Counted from the stretch's first letter, positions 1 to 7,947 are shown. The stretch: DNA of 27,473 nt from JBKSMP01 sp964582055 (GCA_964582055.1 CAZOPT010000008.1:1-27473); one strand, 5' to 3'. Notes: generated by a model not told the origin, from the sequence alone. A program made the numbers and translations.

Positions 1-2
1 CT

Positions 3-1205
3 TTTGCTGTTTGGATTAGCAGGAAAAGCAAATGGCCTTATTTTAAGTATTTTATTGCGTATAACTGTGTAGTTTTATTATTTTCTGCAGTTTATCATAC
101 AGCTACATATGGAAAAAATAATTATTTTAAAGCAGCATTTGACCAAGAAGGTTTTTATTTTAGACCAAGAGGATCTCATGGAATCCAGTGTGATTTTGTC
201 GAACGTAAATCTTTTCAAGAATTGTTAAATTTAGAATGGAATAATATTAAAACCTATCAATATAATAATTTTCATTATTATATCTTTTACCGAATCATTA
301 GAGACATCATTTTCCCTATAAAAAATTTTTACGCAGCATTCTTTTTTGCATGTTTATTAAACGCATGTTTTCATCTTATAGGATTATTTTTGTTTGTAGA
401 AATTTTAATGTTTTTAAAATGTAAACATGGATACATGTTATCTATCTGTGTATTACAACATGCTCCCAACTTTGTAGTTAAAAATGGACTTCCTTTAGCT
501 AATTCTATGAGTGCGTTTATAATGGTTTTATTTTTATGGCTTTTAATAAAACGAAAAAATGCCATTCTAATATTCCTTTGTGGTTATGGGTTTTATTTCG
601 CACATAAAATTTATTACTTATTACCATTCGTTTTATTAAGTGTTTTTTCACTTTGGCATGCAAGAAAAAACAAGATCGCATTGTTGGGAATTGCATTGAT
701 TGGTTTATTAGGAAGTATATTTGTTTTTCATTCTAACAAACTAAGTATAGCACAGTCACTGCAAGTAAATAAAGGTCGAATAAACCGATCACGTGGCAAC
801 TCCCAAATTTTGCAAACAAAATACGCTGTTTTAAAGCTCTGTAATTCTTGGTTTGCTCCTTTGGTCACTAATTTCACTAAGTTCCTGGTAAAACCTACAA
901 AAGCTTCCAAATTAGGTTTTTTAGTTGCAGTTTTTTTTAACCTAGTATGCATTGCTTGTTTAGTTTTATTGATCTATCATTTAGTTCAAGGAAAATGGAA
1001 ATTTTTCCCTGAAGAAGATAAAAAGGTGATTTTTATCTCATTAGCTATAATTGCTTATCTGACGGTTGCATTTATTAGTGTTTCTAATTACTTAAATTTG
1101 TTACGCCATAAGCAATGTGTTATGTCAGTTTGGTATGTTTTATTAGGATATTTTTATAGAAAAACACCTCAAAAGTCTCAAAAACTAGAAAGTCAAAATG
1201 CATAG
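3..1205 (+). CDS. Multi-spanning membrane protein, 5' end outside window
   Basis: The reading frame is open from the left edge of the window, so the gene begins upstream. About 400 residues are visible. The in-frame TTG at 222 that could look like a start is internal. The protein is very hydrophobic, with roughly eight to ten membrane segments separated by short basic loops. The C-terminal pattern (a basic 'RHKQ' loop, then a last hydrophobic segment and a charged tail) resembles GT-C type membrane glycosyltransferases, but no catalytic motif is certain. The stop TAG (1203-1205) overlaps the ATG of the next gene, which implies co-transcription and translational coupling. Given the neighbours, a role in making, moving or modifying a surface polysaccharide is likely. 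It could also be a polymerase or flippase-like protein. The family is not recognised. Confidence 0.7.
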   Translation, partial: FAVWISRKSKWPYFKYFIAYNCVVLLFSAVYHTATYGKNNYFKAAFDQEGFYFRPRGSHGIQCDFVERKSFQELLNLEWNNIKTYQYNNFHYYIFYRIIRDIIFPIKNFYAAFFFACLLNACFHLIGLFLFVEILMFLKCKHGYMLSICVLQHAPNFVVKNGLPLANSMSAFIMVLFLWLLIKRKNAILIFLCGYGFYFAHKIYYLLPFVLLSVFSLWHARKNKIALLGIALIGLLGSIFVFHSNKLSIAQSLQVNKGRINRSRGNSQILQTKYAVLKLCNSWFAPLVTNFTKFLVKPTKASKLGFLVAVFFNLVCIACLVLLIYHLVQGKWKFFPEEDKKVIFISLAIIAYLTVAFISVSNYLNLLRHKQCVMSVWYVLLGYFYRKTPQKSQKLESQNA

Positions 1206-2207
1206 TTATTTATTTTCAATTATTCCTATTTTTTATATTTTTTTCAAAAATCAAGAAGAAATATGCTCCTATCACGCAATTTGTTTTGTACTAGTTGGAT
1301 TAGTTTTAACATTTATTTTAAGTAAAATCTTGCGACATATTTTTAAAGATAAAATCACATCCAATATATTTTTAAGTTTTGCTTGGATTGCTTTTTGGAC
1401 TATACATCCACTTTCAAGAGAAATCTCCAATTTATTCCAAAACTTACCAACATTTATTTTAGCATATAAGTGGTTTTTATTACTAATAGGTTTTGTATTT
1501 GCGTTGGTAATCATTTGGGGGTTTTTATTAAAATTTCGCAAAAAACTTACGGAATTAAATAAGGTTTTAAACGTGTTTTCTTCTTTAGTTTTAGGAGTAA
1601 TAGTATTACATTTTTTAATAAGTATATTTTCGGAACCTCAACCAATAACAAAACTTCCAACGAACAAGGTAATTATTCCAAAAAAACAATATCCTAATGT
1701 TTATCATATTTTATTAGATGCTTATGCGAATGAGAATACACTTAAGTTTTTATATGAATTTGATAATTCCGAATTTTACAACAAATTAAAACAAAAAGGA
1801 TTTATATGTTTCCCTAATTCTTATTCTACATATAGAGGCACCTTATATTCTACAACTTCCATGTTAAACTTTGGAAAGGAACACGAAAATTTAACAGAAT
1901 CTTATTTACTACGAGAATTGAAAAACAATGCTGTTTGGAAATTATTTAAAACGAATAATTTTGATATCCATTTATTTTCTCAAACAGATCTTTATTGTAC
2001 AAAATCATTTATTACAAATAATTTAGCTATACAATCATGGACAAAATCTATGATGGTTTTTACGCAAAATACACCTATAAAACATATCATAGAAAATCTA
2101 TTTTTGTCGCATTTTTATAAACAACACATTGAGGAAATCTATCAAATTTTTGAAGAACTAAGAGTTGGAAGTAAAAAACATTCATTCAATAATCAGTATT
2201 TTTATGC
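1198..2207 (+). CDS. Sulfatase/phosphoethanolamine-transferase-like membrane protein, 3' part lost in assembly gap
   Basis: Starts at ATG 1198, overlapping the previous stop by 8 bases. About 336 residues are readable before the N gap. The first ~145 residues hold about five membrane segments, followed by a soluble domain. That domain opens with 'NVYHILLDAYAN' (Asp174), the typical first metal-binding strand of the alkaline-phosphatase superfamily. Around residues 210-223 the Thr/Ser-rich stretch 'YRGTLYSTTSML' sits where sulfatase-fold enzymes carry the nucleophile. This layout (membrane anchor plus sulfatase-like domain) matches LTA-synthase or EptA-like transferases that put phospho-groups on glycans or lipids, but the remaining metal ligands are not visible. 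A frame drawn through 100 Ns to a stop at 2344-2346 is an artefact of the placeholder. Function is inferred from fold and context. Confidence 0.65.
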
Positions 2208-2307
2208 NNNNNNNNNNNNNNNNNNNNNNNNNNNNNNNNNNNNNNNNNNNNNNNNNNNNNNNNNNNNNNNNNNNNNNNNNNNNNNNNNNNNNNNNNNNNN
2301 NNNNNNN
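2208..2307. other. Assembly gap, exactly 100 N
   Basis: A run of exactly 100 N is the usual placeholder for a scaffold join of unknown length. The flanks show no repeat that would explain the break. The sulfatase-like gene enters from the left, and 39 bases of open frame plus a stop emerge on the right. Anything from a small deletion to several genes could be missing. Confidence 0.95.
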
Positions 2308-2346
2308 CTTTTGAATACACATGTTGTTGGATTTTTTAGGAAGTAA
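2308..2346 (+). CDS. 3' end of a gene emerging from the assembly gap
   Basis: Twelve codons ending '...HVVGFFRK' and a TAA at 2344-2346 follow the gap, five bases before the aminotransferase ATG. The other two frames stop earlier, so this is probably the real end of the upstream gene. It may be the C-terminus of the sulfatase-like protein or of a different gene hidden in the gap. The product cannot be assigned from so few residues. Confidence 0.4.
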   Translation, partial: LLNTHVVGFFRK

Positions 2347-2351
2347 CAATA

Positions 2352-3548
2352 ATGGAAGTCCCTTTTTTTAAGCCAAGCATTGGACCAAAAGAACAAGGAA
2401 ACGTTTTAGAAGTTTTACGTTCCGGATGGTTGACTACAGGTAGATATGTACAAGAATTCGAACAGAAATTCTCAGAATACATAGGTGTAAAGTATTGTGT
2501 CGCTTTAAATTCTGCTACAGCTGCACTACATCTGTCGGTTGCTATTAGTGGGATAAAACCGGGAGAATATGTCTTAGTACCTACAATGACATTTGCGTCA
2601 ACGGCCGAAGTATTGTATTATTGCGGAATAAAACCTATATTAGTGGATTGTGATCTTAAAGATTTGTCGATATCAGCAACGGATGCGAAAAAAAAATTAT
2701 TATTAGCACAAAAAGAAGGGAAAAGTGTTCGAGGAATTATTCCTGTTCATTATGCTGGTAAAATAGTCAATATGGACTCTATTGAAGTGTTAACAGAAGA
2801 ATTTGATTTGAAGATTATAGAAGACGCAGCGCATTGCTGTGGTTCTCAATACTTTTCTCAAAAATATAACCAGTGGCTCAGTAAAAGTCCTAAAAGCTTA
2901 ACACAATGTTATTCGTTTTATTGCAATAAATGTATAACGACTTGTGGTGAAGGAGGTATGTTGGCAACTGATTCAAAGGAAATTGCTGATAGAGCTCGAA
3001 GTTTATCTTTACATGGATTATCTACAAATGCATGGGATCGTTTTGGCAAGCAAGGAAGTATTTTTTATGATATTACTGGATCTGGTTATAAGTATAATTT
3101 AACAGATGTTGCTGCTGATATGGGTTGTGCACAGTTAGAAAATGCGGAAAATTTAAAACTTAAGCGTACAGCATTTGTAAAATTATATAAGAACTTGTTA
3201 AAATCAAATCCTCATTTTTCTTTTTTAGAAGATAAAGAAGAGTGTTTTGTGCATTCTTACCATTTATTGGTAGTGAAATATAATCAACCCAATAAGGATT
3301 TTCTATCTCGTGACGAACTATTACAAGCCTTAAAAGAAAGAAACATTGTTCCTAGTGTACACTGGAAACCGTTACACATGCACACGTTTTACAAAAATCA
3401 GGGGTTTACTAATGAAGCATTTCCTAATGCAACTAAAGTATTTGATCAGATAATAAGTTTACCACTTTTTGCAGACATGACAGAAGCCCAAGTATATTAT
3501 GTTGTTGATGCCTTAAATGCCTTAACAAATGATAAAACGTTTTTTTGA
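2352..3548 (+). CDS. DegT/DnrJ/EryC1/StrS-family nucleotide-sugar aminotransferase
   Basis: A 398-residue, PLP-dependent fold-type I aminotransferase of the family that converts a 4-keto (or 3-keto) nucleotide sugar to an amino sugar, usually with glutamate as amino donor. Typical features in order: 'PFFKPSIG' at the N-terminus, 'SGWLTTG' near residue 24, 'NSATAALHL' at 53-61, 'PTMTFASTAEV' near 77-87, 'IIEDAAH' with Asp158 that contacts the PLP ring nitrogen, and 'FYCNKCITTCGEGG' with Lys193 as the Schiff-base lysine. Length is normal for the family. An AGGAAG Shine-Dalgarno sits about eight bases before ATG 2352. Its last 20 bases overlap the phosphoglycosyl transferase gene, so the two are translationally coupled. 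This suggests an amino sugar that is the first sugar of the glycan or belongs to the same repeat unit. PglE/WecE/ArnB-like subtypes cannot be separated by eye. Confidence 0.93.
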   Translation: MEVPFFKPSIGPKEQGNVLEVLRSGWLTTGRYVQEFEQKFSEYIGVKYCVALNSATAALHLSVAISGIKPGEYVLVPTMTFASTAEVLYYCGIKPILVDCDLKDLSISATDAKKKLLLAQKEGKSVRGIIPVHYAGKIVNMDSIEVLTEEFDLKIIEDAAHCCGSQYFSQKYNQWLSKSPKSLTQCYSFYCNKCITTCGEGGMLATDSKEIADRARSLSLHGLSTNAWDRFGKQGSIFYDITGSGYKYNLTDVAADMGCAQLENAENLKLKRTAFVKLYKNLLKSNPHFSFLEDKEECFVHSYHLLVVKYNQPNKDFLSRDELLQALKERNIVPSVHWKPLHMHTFYKNQGFTNEAFPNATKVFDQIISLPLFADMTEAQVYYVVDALNALTNDKTFF

Positions 3549-4119
3549 TATTTTGATTAGTTCAGTTGGATTGGTAGTATTGTTACCAATATTGTTGGTT
3601 ATTGGGTTGTTTATTCTTTTTAAAGATGGAAAACCTATTTTTTTTGCACAACGTCGAGTGGGTTTGAACGGTAAGTTCTTTCATTTATATAAATTTCGTA
3701 CGATGCGAAATTCTGTAGACAAAGATAAGAAACTAGCTACAGTTAATGATGTTCGTATAACCAAACTAGGAACATTTTTACGAAATTATAAATTAGATGA
3801 ACTACCGCAATTGATAAATGTACTTTGTGGAGATATTAGCTTGGTAGGTTATCGTCCGGAAATTCCTTACTATGTGAGCAAGTACACAAAAAAACAAAAA
3901 ACGATTTTGCAATATAAACCTGGAATTGTAGATCCGGCAACATTAATGTTTAGTAAAGTTGAAAACGAGTTACTTGCACAATCGGAAGATATTGAAAAAG
4001 ATTACATTGAAAAAATTTTGCCAAAAAAAATAAAATTAAGCTTGGAATATGCTCAAAAAGCGACATTCTTATCTGATATAAAGTGTTTATTCAAATGCTT
4101 TGTTCATATAATTAAGTAA
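3529..4119 (+). CDS. Monotopic phosphoglycosyl transferase (bacterial sugar transferase, PglC-like)
   Basis: A 196-residue minimal initiating sugar transferase that moves a sugar-1-phosphate from a UDP-sugar to undecaprenyl phosphate at the inner face of the cytoplasmic membrane. 'MIKRFFDILISSVGLVVLLP' is the hydrophobic re-entrant helix with the Pro bend. 'KFRTM' lies at 55-59, the catalytic Asp90-Glu91 pair is in 'LDELPQL', and 'GDISLVGYRPE' follows at 101-111. It lacks the extra N-terminal membrane domains of WcaJ/WbaP, so it is the short PglC type. ATG 3529 lies inside the end of the aminotransferase gene (20-base overlap in another frame). With the aminotransferase next to it, a 4-amino sugar such as a bacillosamine-like residue is a possible substrate. 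No matching dehydratase or acetyltransferase is visible, though they could lie in the gap or further away. Confidence 0.92.
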   Translation: MIKRFFDILISSVGLVVLLPILLVIGLFILFKDGKPIFFAQRRVGLNGKFFHLYKFRTMRNSVDKDKKLATVNDVRITKLGTFLRNYKLDELPQLINVLCGDISLVGYRPEIPYYVSKYTKKQKTILQYKPGIVDPATLMFSKVENELLAQSEDIEKDYIEKILPKKIKLSLEYAQKATFLSDIKCLFKCFVHIIK

Positions 4120-4122
4120 ATT

Positions 4123-5061
4123 ATGAAAGTTTTACTAACAGGATGTGCTGGATTTATTGGAGCTAAAGTTGCTGAAATGCTTTTAAAAAAAGACATTTCA
4201 GTGGTTGGGATAGATAATTTAAATGATTATTACGATCCTGAATTAAAAAAGTTTCGATTAAAGGAACTAGAGGCATTAAAGGGAGATTTTGTTTTTTACA
4301 AAGCTGATATAGAAGATAAAAATTTTTTAGAACAATTATTTCAAAAACATACATTTAATGCGGTTTATAATATTGCAGCGCAGGCTGGCGTAAGAATGAG
4401 TTTAGAAAAACCGGACCTTTACATGACAACAAATGCAATTGGGACATTAAATCTACTTGAATGCATGCGTATATATAAAGTCAATAAGCTCATTTTAACA
4501 TCAACGTCTTCATTGTATGCAGGCCAACAAATGCCTTTTATGGAAACTTTGCCTGTAAATGAACCGATTTCACCTTATGCTGCCTCTAAAAAAGCTGCAG
4601 AAGTACTTTGTTATACCTATCATCATTTGTATGGGATCGATATTTCGATTTTGCGGTGTTTTACAGTTTATGGCCCTAAAGGACGTCCGGATATGAGTCC
4701 CGATAAATTTATGCATTGTATAGCAGAGGGTAGACCTTTGCCTCTGAATGGCGATGGGACACAATCGCGGGATTTTACCTTTGTAGATGATATTGCTCGC
4801 GGAATCATTCTTGCTCAAAAAGAATTAGGTTACGAAGTTATTAATTTAGGGAATGAGCAGCGTCATACCATTAATGAAATGATTGCTATTTTGGAAGATT
4901 TACTAGGCAAAAAAGCTATTATACAACATCATCCTTTTAATGCTTCCGATATGATGCATACTTGTGCCAATACTCAAAAAGCAAAACAATTATTGAATTG
5001 GCAACCGAAGATTTCTTTAAAAGAAGGCTTGCAGAAAATGGTAGAATGTGAAACTTTTTAA
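4123..5061 (+). CDS. NAD-dependent epimerase, likely UDP-glucuronate 4-epimerase
   Basis: A 312-residue short-chain dehydrogenase/reductase of the extended type. It shows the NAD-binding 'TGCAGFIG' at 6-13, the Ser/Thr-rich 'TSTSS' at 126-130 and the catalytic Tyr152-x3-Lys156 in 'PYAASK'. 'NLNDYYDPELK' near 32-42 and 'YGPKGRPDM' are characteristic of the CapI/GAE branch, which converts UDP-glucuronate to UDP-galacturonate, rather than GalE. It starts three bases after the previous stop and is followed 13 bases later by the methyltransferase ATG, so it is mid-operon. The product would feed an acidic sugar into the surface polysaccharide. A UDP-glucose or UDP-GlcNAc(A) 4-epimerase remains possible, because subtype assignment rests on motif resemblance. 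Confidence 0.88.
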   Translation: MKVLLTGCAGFIGAKVAEMLLKKDISVVGIDNLNDYYDPELKKFRLKELEALKGDFVFYKADIEDKNFLEQLFQKHTFNAVYNIAAQAGVRMSLEKPDLYMTTNAIGTLNLLECMRIYKVNKLILTSTSSLYAGQQMPFMETLPVNEPISPYAASKKAAEVLCYTYHHLYGIDISILRCFTVYGPKGRPDMSPDKFMHCIAEGRPLPLNGDGTQSRDFTFVDDIARGIILAQKELGYEVINLGNEQRHTINEMIAILEDLLGKKAIIQHHPFNASDMMHTCANTQKAKQLLNWQPKISLKEGLQKMVECETF

Positions 5062-5068
5062 AGGTAAG
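5059..5068 (+). promoter_or_regulatory. Shine-Dalgarno region deciding the methyltransferase start
   Basis: The purine-rich TAAAGGTAAG overlaps the epimerase stop and lies 6 to 10 bases before ATG 5075. An upstream in-frame GTG at 5048 has no comparable site, so ATG 5075, directly in front of the octanucleotide repeat, is the preferred start. Confidence 0.5.
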
Positions 5069-5074
5069 TTTTTT

Positions 5075-6061
5075 ATGAGCAACAGAGCAACAGAGCAACA
5101 GANNNNNNNNNNNNNNNNNNNNNNNNNNNNNNNNNNNNNNNNNNNNNNNNNNNNNNNNNNNNNNNNNNNNNNNNNNNNNNNNNNNNNNNNNNNNNNNNNN
5201 NNGAGCAACAGAGCAACAGAGCAACAGAAATACGTTAATTCAAATGCAGATGTCGTCAAACATTTTGGTGAAGAGTGGAACACTTTCACTAATAAGGAGC
5301 GGCCTGAATATGATTTAAAAAAGGAATTTGATGGTTACTTTTCAATATTTCCGTGGGATATTTTACCAGAAAATGCAGAAGGTTTTGATGCAGGATGTGG
5401 TAACGGCCGGTGGGCTTTTTATGTTGCTCCTAAGGTCGGAAAAATCAATTGCATAGATCCATCTTCAGCGTTAGAAGTTGCTAAACAAAAATTAGCATCA
5501 TTTAAAAACGTTTCTTTTTATAATTCTACAATTAATGATATGCCTTTAGCTGATAAAAGTCAGGATTTTGGATATTGTTTAGGAGTTTTGCATCACATAC
5601 CGAATACGGAAAGTGCTATGCAAAAATGTGTCGATAAATTGAAACCAGGCGCTCCATTTTTAATTTATATGTACTACAATTTCGAAAATAAGCCTTGGTG
5701 GTTTAGGGTTATTTGGAGTTGTAGTGATGTTTTGCGCCGTTGCATTTGTAAGTTGCCACATCCTATAAAGCTTCTTGTAACAGATTTAATTGCTGTTTTT
5801 ATTTATTGGCCATTAGCTAAATTATCGGAAATATTAGAAAAATTTGGTTTAAATGTTAATAATATTCCTTTAAGTGCCTATCGCAAAGGAGCCTTTTATA
5901 ATATGCGTAATTGTGCTTTAGATCGTTTTGGAACCTGTTTAGAAAAGCGTTATTCAAAAGCAGATATTACAAAAATGATGACACAATGTGGTTTAGAAAA
6001 AATTTCTTTTTCGAATAATCCGGATGTAAATTGGTGTGCAATTGGGTATAAAAAAGCATAA
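5075..6061 (+). CDS. Class I SAM-dependent methyltransferase with octanucleotide repeat at its start (phase-variable candidate)
   Basis: After ATG 5075 the gene enters the AGCAACAG repeat at codon 2 (encoding SNRATEQQ units), crosses an assembly gap, and continues with 277 residues of methyltransferase. Motif I is 'FDAGCGNGRW' (from about 5384), the acidic residue after the second strand is in 'CIDPSS', and 'DFGYCLGVLHHIP' is the post-II strand, as in Methyltransf_11/25 enzymes. A basic or amphipathic C-terminal half may bind the membrane or a lipid-linked glycan. The enzyme probably methylates a sugar or acyl group of the polysaccharide built by its neighbours; the substrate is unknown. If the repeat number is not a multiple of three, translation ends shortly after the repeat (TAA at 5236-5238 or 5316-5318). 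No in-frame ATG lies upstream of motif I for rescue. The frame through the 100 N placeholder is not evidence of the true state. Confidence 0.88.
   Translation: MSNRATEQQXXXXXXXXXXXXXXXXXXXXXXXXXXXXXXXXXXSNRATEQQKYVNSNADVVKHFGEEWNTFTNKERPEYDLKKEFDGYFSIFPWDILPENAEGFDAGCGNGRWAFYVAPKVGKINCIDPSSALEVAKQKLASFKNVSFYNSTINDMPLADKSQDFGYCLGVLHHIPNTESAMQKCVDKLKPGAPFLIYMYYNFENKPWWFRVIWSCSDVLRRCICKLPHPIKLLVTDLIAVFIYWPLAKLSEILEKFGLNVNNIPLSAYRKGAFYNMRNCALDRFGTCLEKRYSKADITKMMTQCGLEKISFSNNPDVNWCAIGYKKA
5078..5227 (+). repeat. Octanucleotide tandem repeat (AGCAACAG)n, interrupted by an assembly gap
   Basis: Three perfect AGCAACAG units plus one base precede the gap (5078-5102). One base plus three perfect units follow it (5203-5227). 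Both sides are the same repeat in register, so the gap most likely hides further copies that short reads could not span. At least seven units are implied if the flanks do not overlap. The repeat begins at codon 2 of the methyltransferase. It encodes the eight-residue cycle SNRATEQQ in every frame and contains no stop codon. The unit is not a multiple of three, so gain or loss of one unit changes the downstream frame. Confidence 0.93.
5103..5202. other. Assembly gap, exactly 100 N, inside tandem repeat
   Basis: A fixed-size placeholder. The same octamer array runs into it from both sides, so the gap is very probably a collapsed or unresolved tandem array, possibly heterogeneous in length within the population. 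If the array is pure, the missing length is 6 + 8k bases. The placeholder of 100 is not of that form. Confidence 0.95.
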
Positions 6062-6102
6062 ACAGTTTGCATTTTTTATTAATTGTTTTAATACTATTTT
6101 AC

Positions 6103-7947
6103 ATGTGCGGTATAGCAGGCTTATGGTGCTTTAGAAATTTTGAAAATCAAGGAATTCTAGAAGATGTAAAGCGTATGATTACAACGCTACAACATCGTGG
6201 ACCAAATGATCACGGGGTATGGGGAGAAGAGACAATTGCTTTAGGACAAAGTCGTTTATCTATTATTGATTTAAGTCCTTATGGCCACCAGCCTATGCTA
6301 TCAGAAGACAAACGTTATGTACTTGTTTTTAATGGAGAGATTTACAATTACAAAGCCTTAGCTAAGCAATTAGCGGAAGATGGTTGTGTTGTTGAAGCAC
6401 GAAATGATACAAAAGTTTTACTGAAAGCCTGTATCCATTGGGGAATAGAAAAAACCTTACGTCTCTTAAATGGAATGTTTGCATTTGCTTTATACGATAC
6501 ACAAGAGCACACTTTAATAATTGCCAGGGATCGTTTTGGAGAAAAACCGCTTTATTACGCTTATGACGAAAATTATTTTGCATTTGCTTCAGAATTAAAA
6601 GCATTATGTTCCTTACCCCATTTCAATCGAACAATTGATGAAGAAGCATTAAAACTTTATTTACAATTTAACTATATTCCTTGTCCTTATAGCATCTATA
6701 AATCCGCTAAGAAATTATTCCCTGGTCATTTTTTAACATTAAAAAATGCAAAACTTGAAGAACACTGTTATTATGATTTAGAACAAGAAATTGCCAATCG
6801 TACTATATTAGATCTTTCCGAAGAAGAACTTATTCAGATACTTGATGAAAAATTACAAAAATCGGTTCAAGAACGTATGGTAGCCGATGTTCCTGTTGGA
6901 GCATTTCTATCTGGAGGAATTGACTCTTCACTTATGGTTGCCTTAATGCAATCACAAAATTCAAAACCTATAAAAACATTTACAGTTGGTTTTAAAGAAA
7001 GTCCTTGGGATGAATCAAAATACGCAGAAGCAATTGCTAAACACTTAAAAACAGATCATACAACTCTTTACGCAACTGATGAAGCTGTTTTAGAAGGAGT
7101 TGATTTATTACCGAAAATCTATGATGAACCCTTCGGAGATGCTTCTGCTTTATCTACTTTCTTAGTTTCTAAATTATTTAGAAAGCATGTGACAGTTGCG
7201 ATTGGTGGCGACGGAGGAGATGAGTTATTTGCAGGGTATCATCGACATAAATGGGTGCCATTGCTCAACCAAATAGGCTGCTTGACACCAAAGTTCGTCA
7301 CAAAAACTTTTCAAAAAATTTGTACATACTTCCCTACAGAAAAATTTCCTGTTTTTGGCAATAAATTACAAAAAGCTAGTCGAGCTTTATCGGGTAGTAA
7401 TTTTTTGGAAACTTATATTAATAGTGTTTCTTACAATCAACAAAATGCAAGTTTACATGGCACTTGGTTTAGTCTACATCCTCACCTAAAAAATAATGCT
7501 GAACAAGTTATGTATTGCGATATGCGTACATTTTTACATGATGATGTATTATGTAAAGTAGATCGTGCAAGTATGGCAGTTTCACTTGAGACTCGAGCAC
7601 CATTCTTAGATTATGATTTAGTAGATTTTGCTTGGCAAATTCCCTTATCTGTTAAGTTTTTTAAGAAAAACAAAAAGTATTTACTTAAAAAAGTTCTTAA
7701 TCGTTATGTACCACAAAACTTATGGGATCGTCCCAAAATGGGTTTTGGCATGCCTTTAGCGCAAGCCTTTAGAACATCTTTGAAATCTAATTTTGAAAAT
7801 TATTTAAATTTAGATACGCCTTTATGGAAATATTTAAGCCGCTTTGAAATCGAAAAACTGTGGCAGCAACATCTTTCGGCAAAAGTAACCCATGAACATT
7901 TTTTATGGAATTTTTTTGTCATACAACAGTTTTTTAGCAGGTTTTAA
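6103..7947 (+). CDS. Asparagine synthase-like glutamine amidotransferase
   Basis: A 614-residue class II glutamine amidotransferase joined to an ATP-pyrophosphatase synthetase domain. I place the start at ATG 6103 because the protein must begin Met-Cys-Gly-Ile-Ala, with Cys2 as the N-terminal nucleophile after Met removal. A longer frame from 6067 would bury it. The glutaminase domain includes 'LQHRGPND', 'FNGEIYN' and 'ARDRFGEKPLYY'. The synthetase domain has the PP-loop 'SGGIDSS' at 270-276 and later 'GGDGGDELFAGY', 'KVDRASMAVSLETRAPFLD' and 'RPKMGFGMP'. The full length matches AsnB. It could make asparagine, but AsnB paralogues in polysaccharide loci often amidate uronic acids. The uronate epimerase two genes upstream makes that plausible. 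It lies 41 bases after the methyltransferase and ends the cluster. Confidence 0.93.
   Translation: MCGIAGLWCFRNFENQGILEDVKRMITTLQHRGPNDHGVWGEETIALGQSRLSIIDLSPYGHQPMLSEDKRYVLVFNGEIYNYKALAKQLAEDGCVVEARNDTKVLLKACIHWGIEKTLRLLNGMFAFALYDTQEHTLIIARDRFGEKPLYYAYDENYFAFASELKALCSLPHFNRTIDEEALKLYLQFNYIPCPYSIYKSAKKLFPGHFLTLKNAKLEEHCYYDLEQEIANRTILDLSEEELIQILDEKLQKSVQERMVADVPVGAFLSGGIDSSLMVALMQSQNSKPIKTFTVGFKESPWDESKYAEAIAKHLKTDHTTLYATDEAVLEGVDLLPKIYDEPFGDASALSTFLVSKLFRKHVTVAIGGDGGDELFAGYHRHKWVPLLNQIGCLTPKFVTKTFQKICTYFPTEKFPVFGNKLQKASRALSGSNFLETYINSVSYNQQNASLHGTWFSLHPHLKNNAEQVMYCDMRTFLHDDVLCKVDRASMAVSLETRAPFLDYDLVDFAWQIPLSVKFFKKNKKYLLKKVLNRYVPQNLWDRPKMGFGMPLAQAFRTSLKSNFENYLNLDTPLWKYLSRFEIEKLWQQHLSAKVTHEHFLWNFFVIQQFFSRF

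Noticed and set aside
2688..2696. A9 homopolymer inside the aminotransferase gene as another phase-variation tract
   Set aside because: Runs of 8-9 A are common in this AT-rich sequence (also near 4023), it lies mid-gene encoding Lys codons, and nothing marks it as a switch.
3529..3548. Programmed frameshift at the T7 run joining aminotransferase and transferase
   Set aside because: The downstream gene has its own ATG and a normal full length, so plain translational coupling explains the overlap.
5048..5074. GTG 5048 as start of the methyltransferase
   Set aside because: It lies inside the epimerase gene without a clear ribosome-binding site, while ATG 5075 has a purine-rich site upstream and opens directly into the repeat.
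4937..5289. Minus-strand frames rich in 'LLLCCSVA' across the second gap
   Set aside because: They are the antisense reading of the octamer repeat plus N characters, with no protein-like sequence around them.
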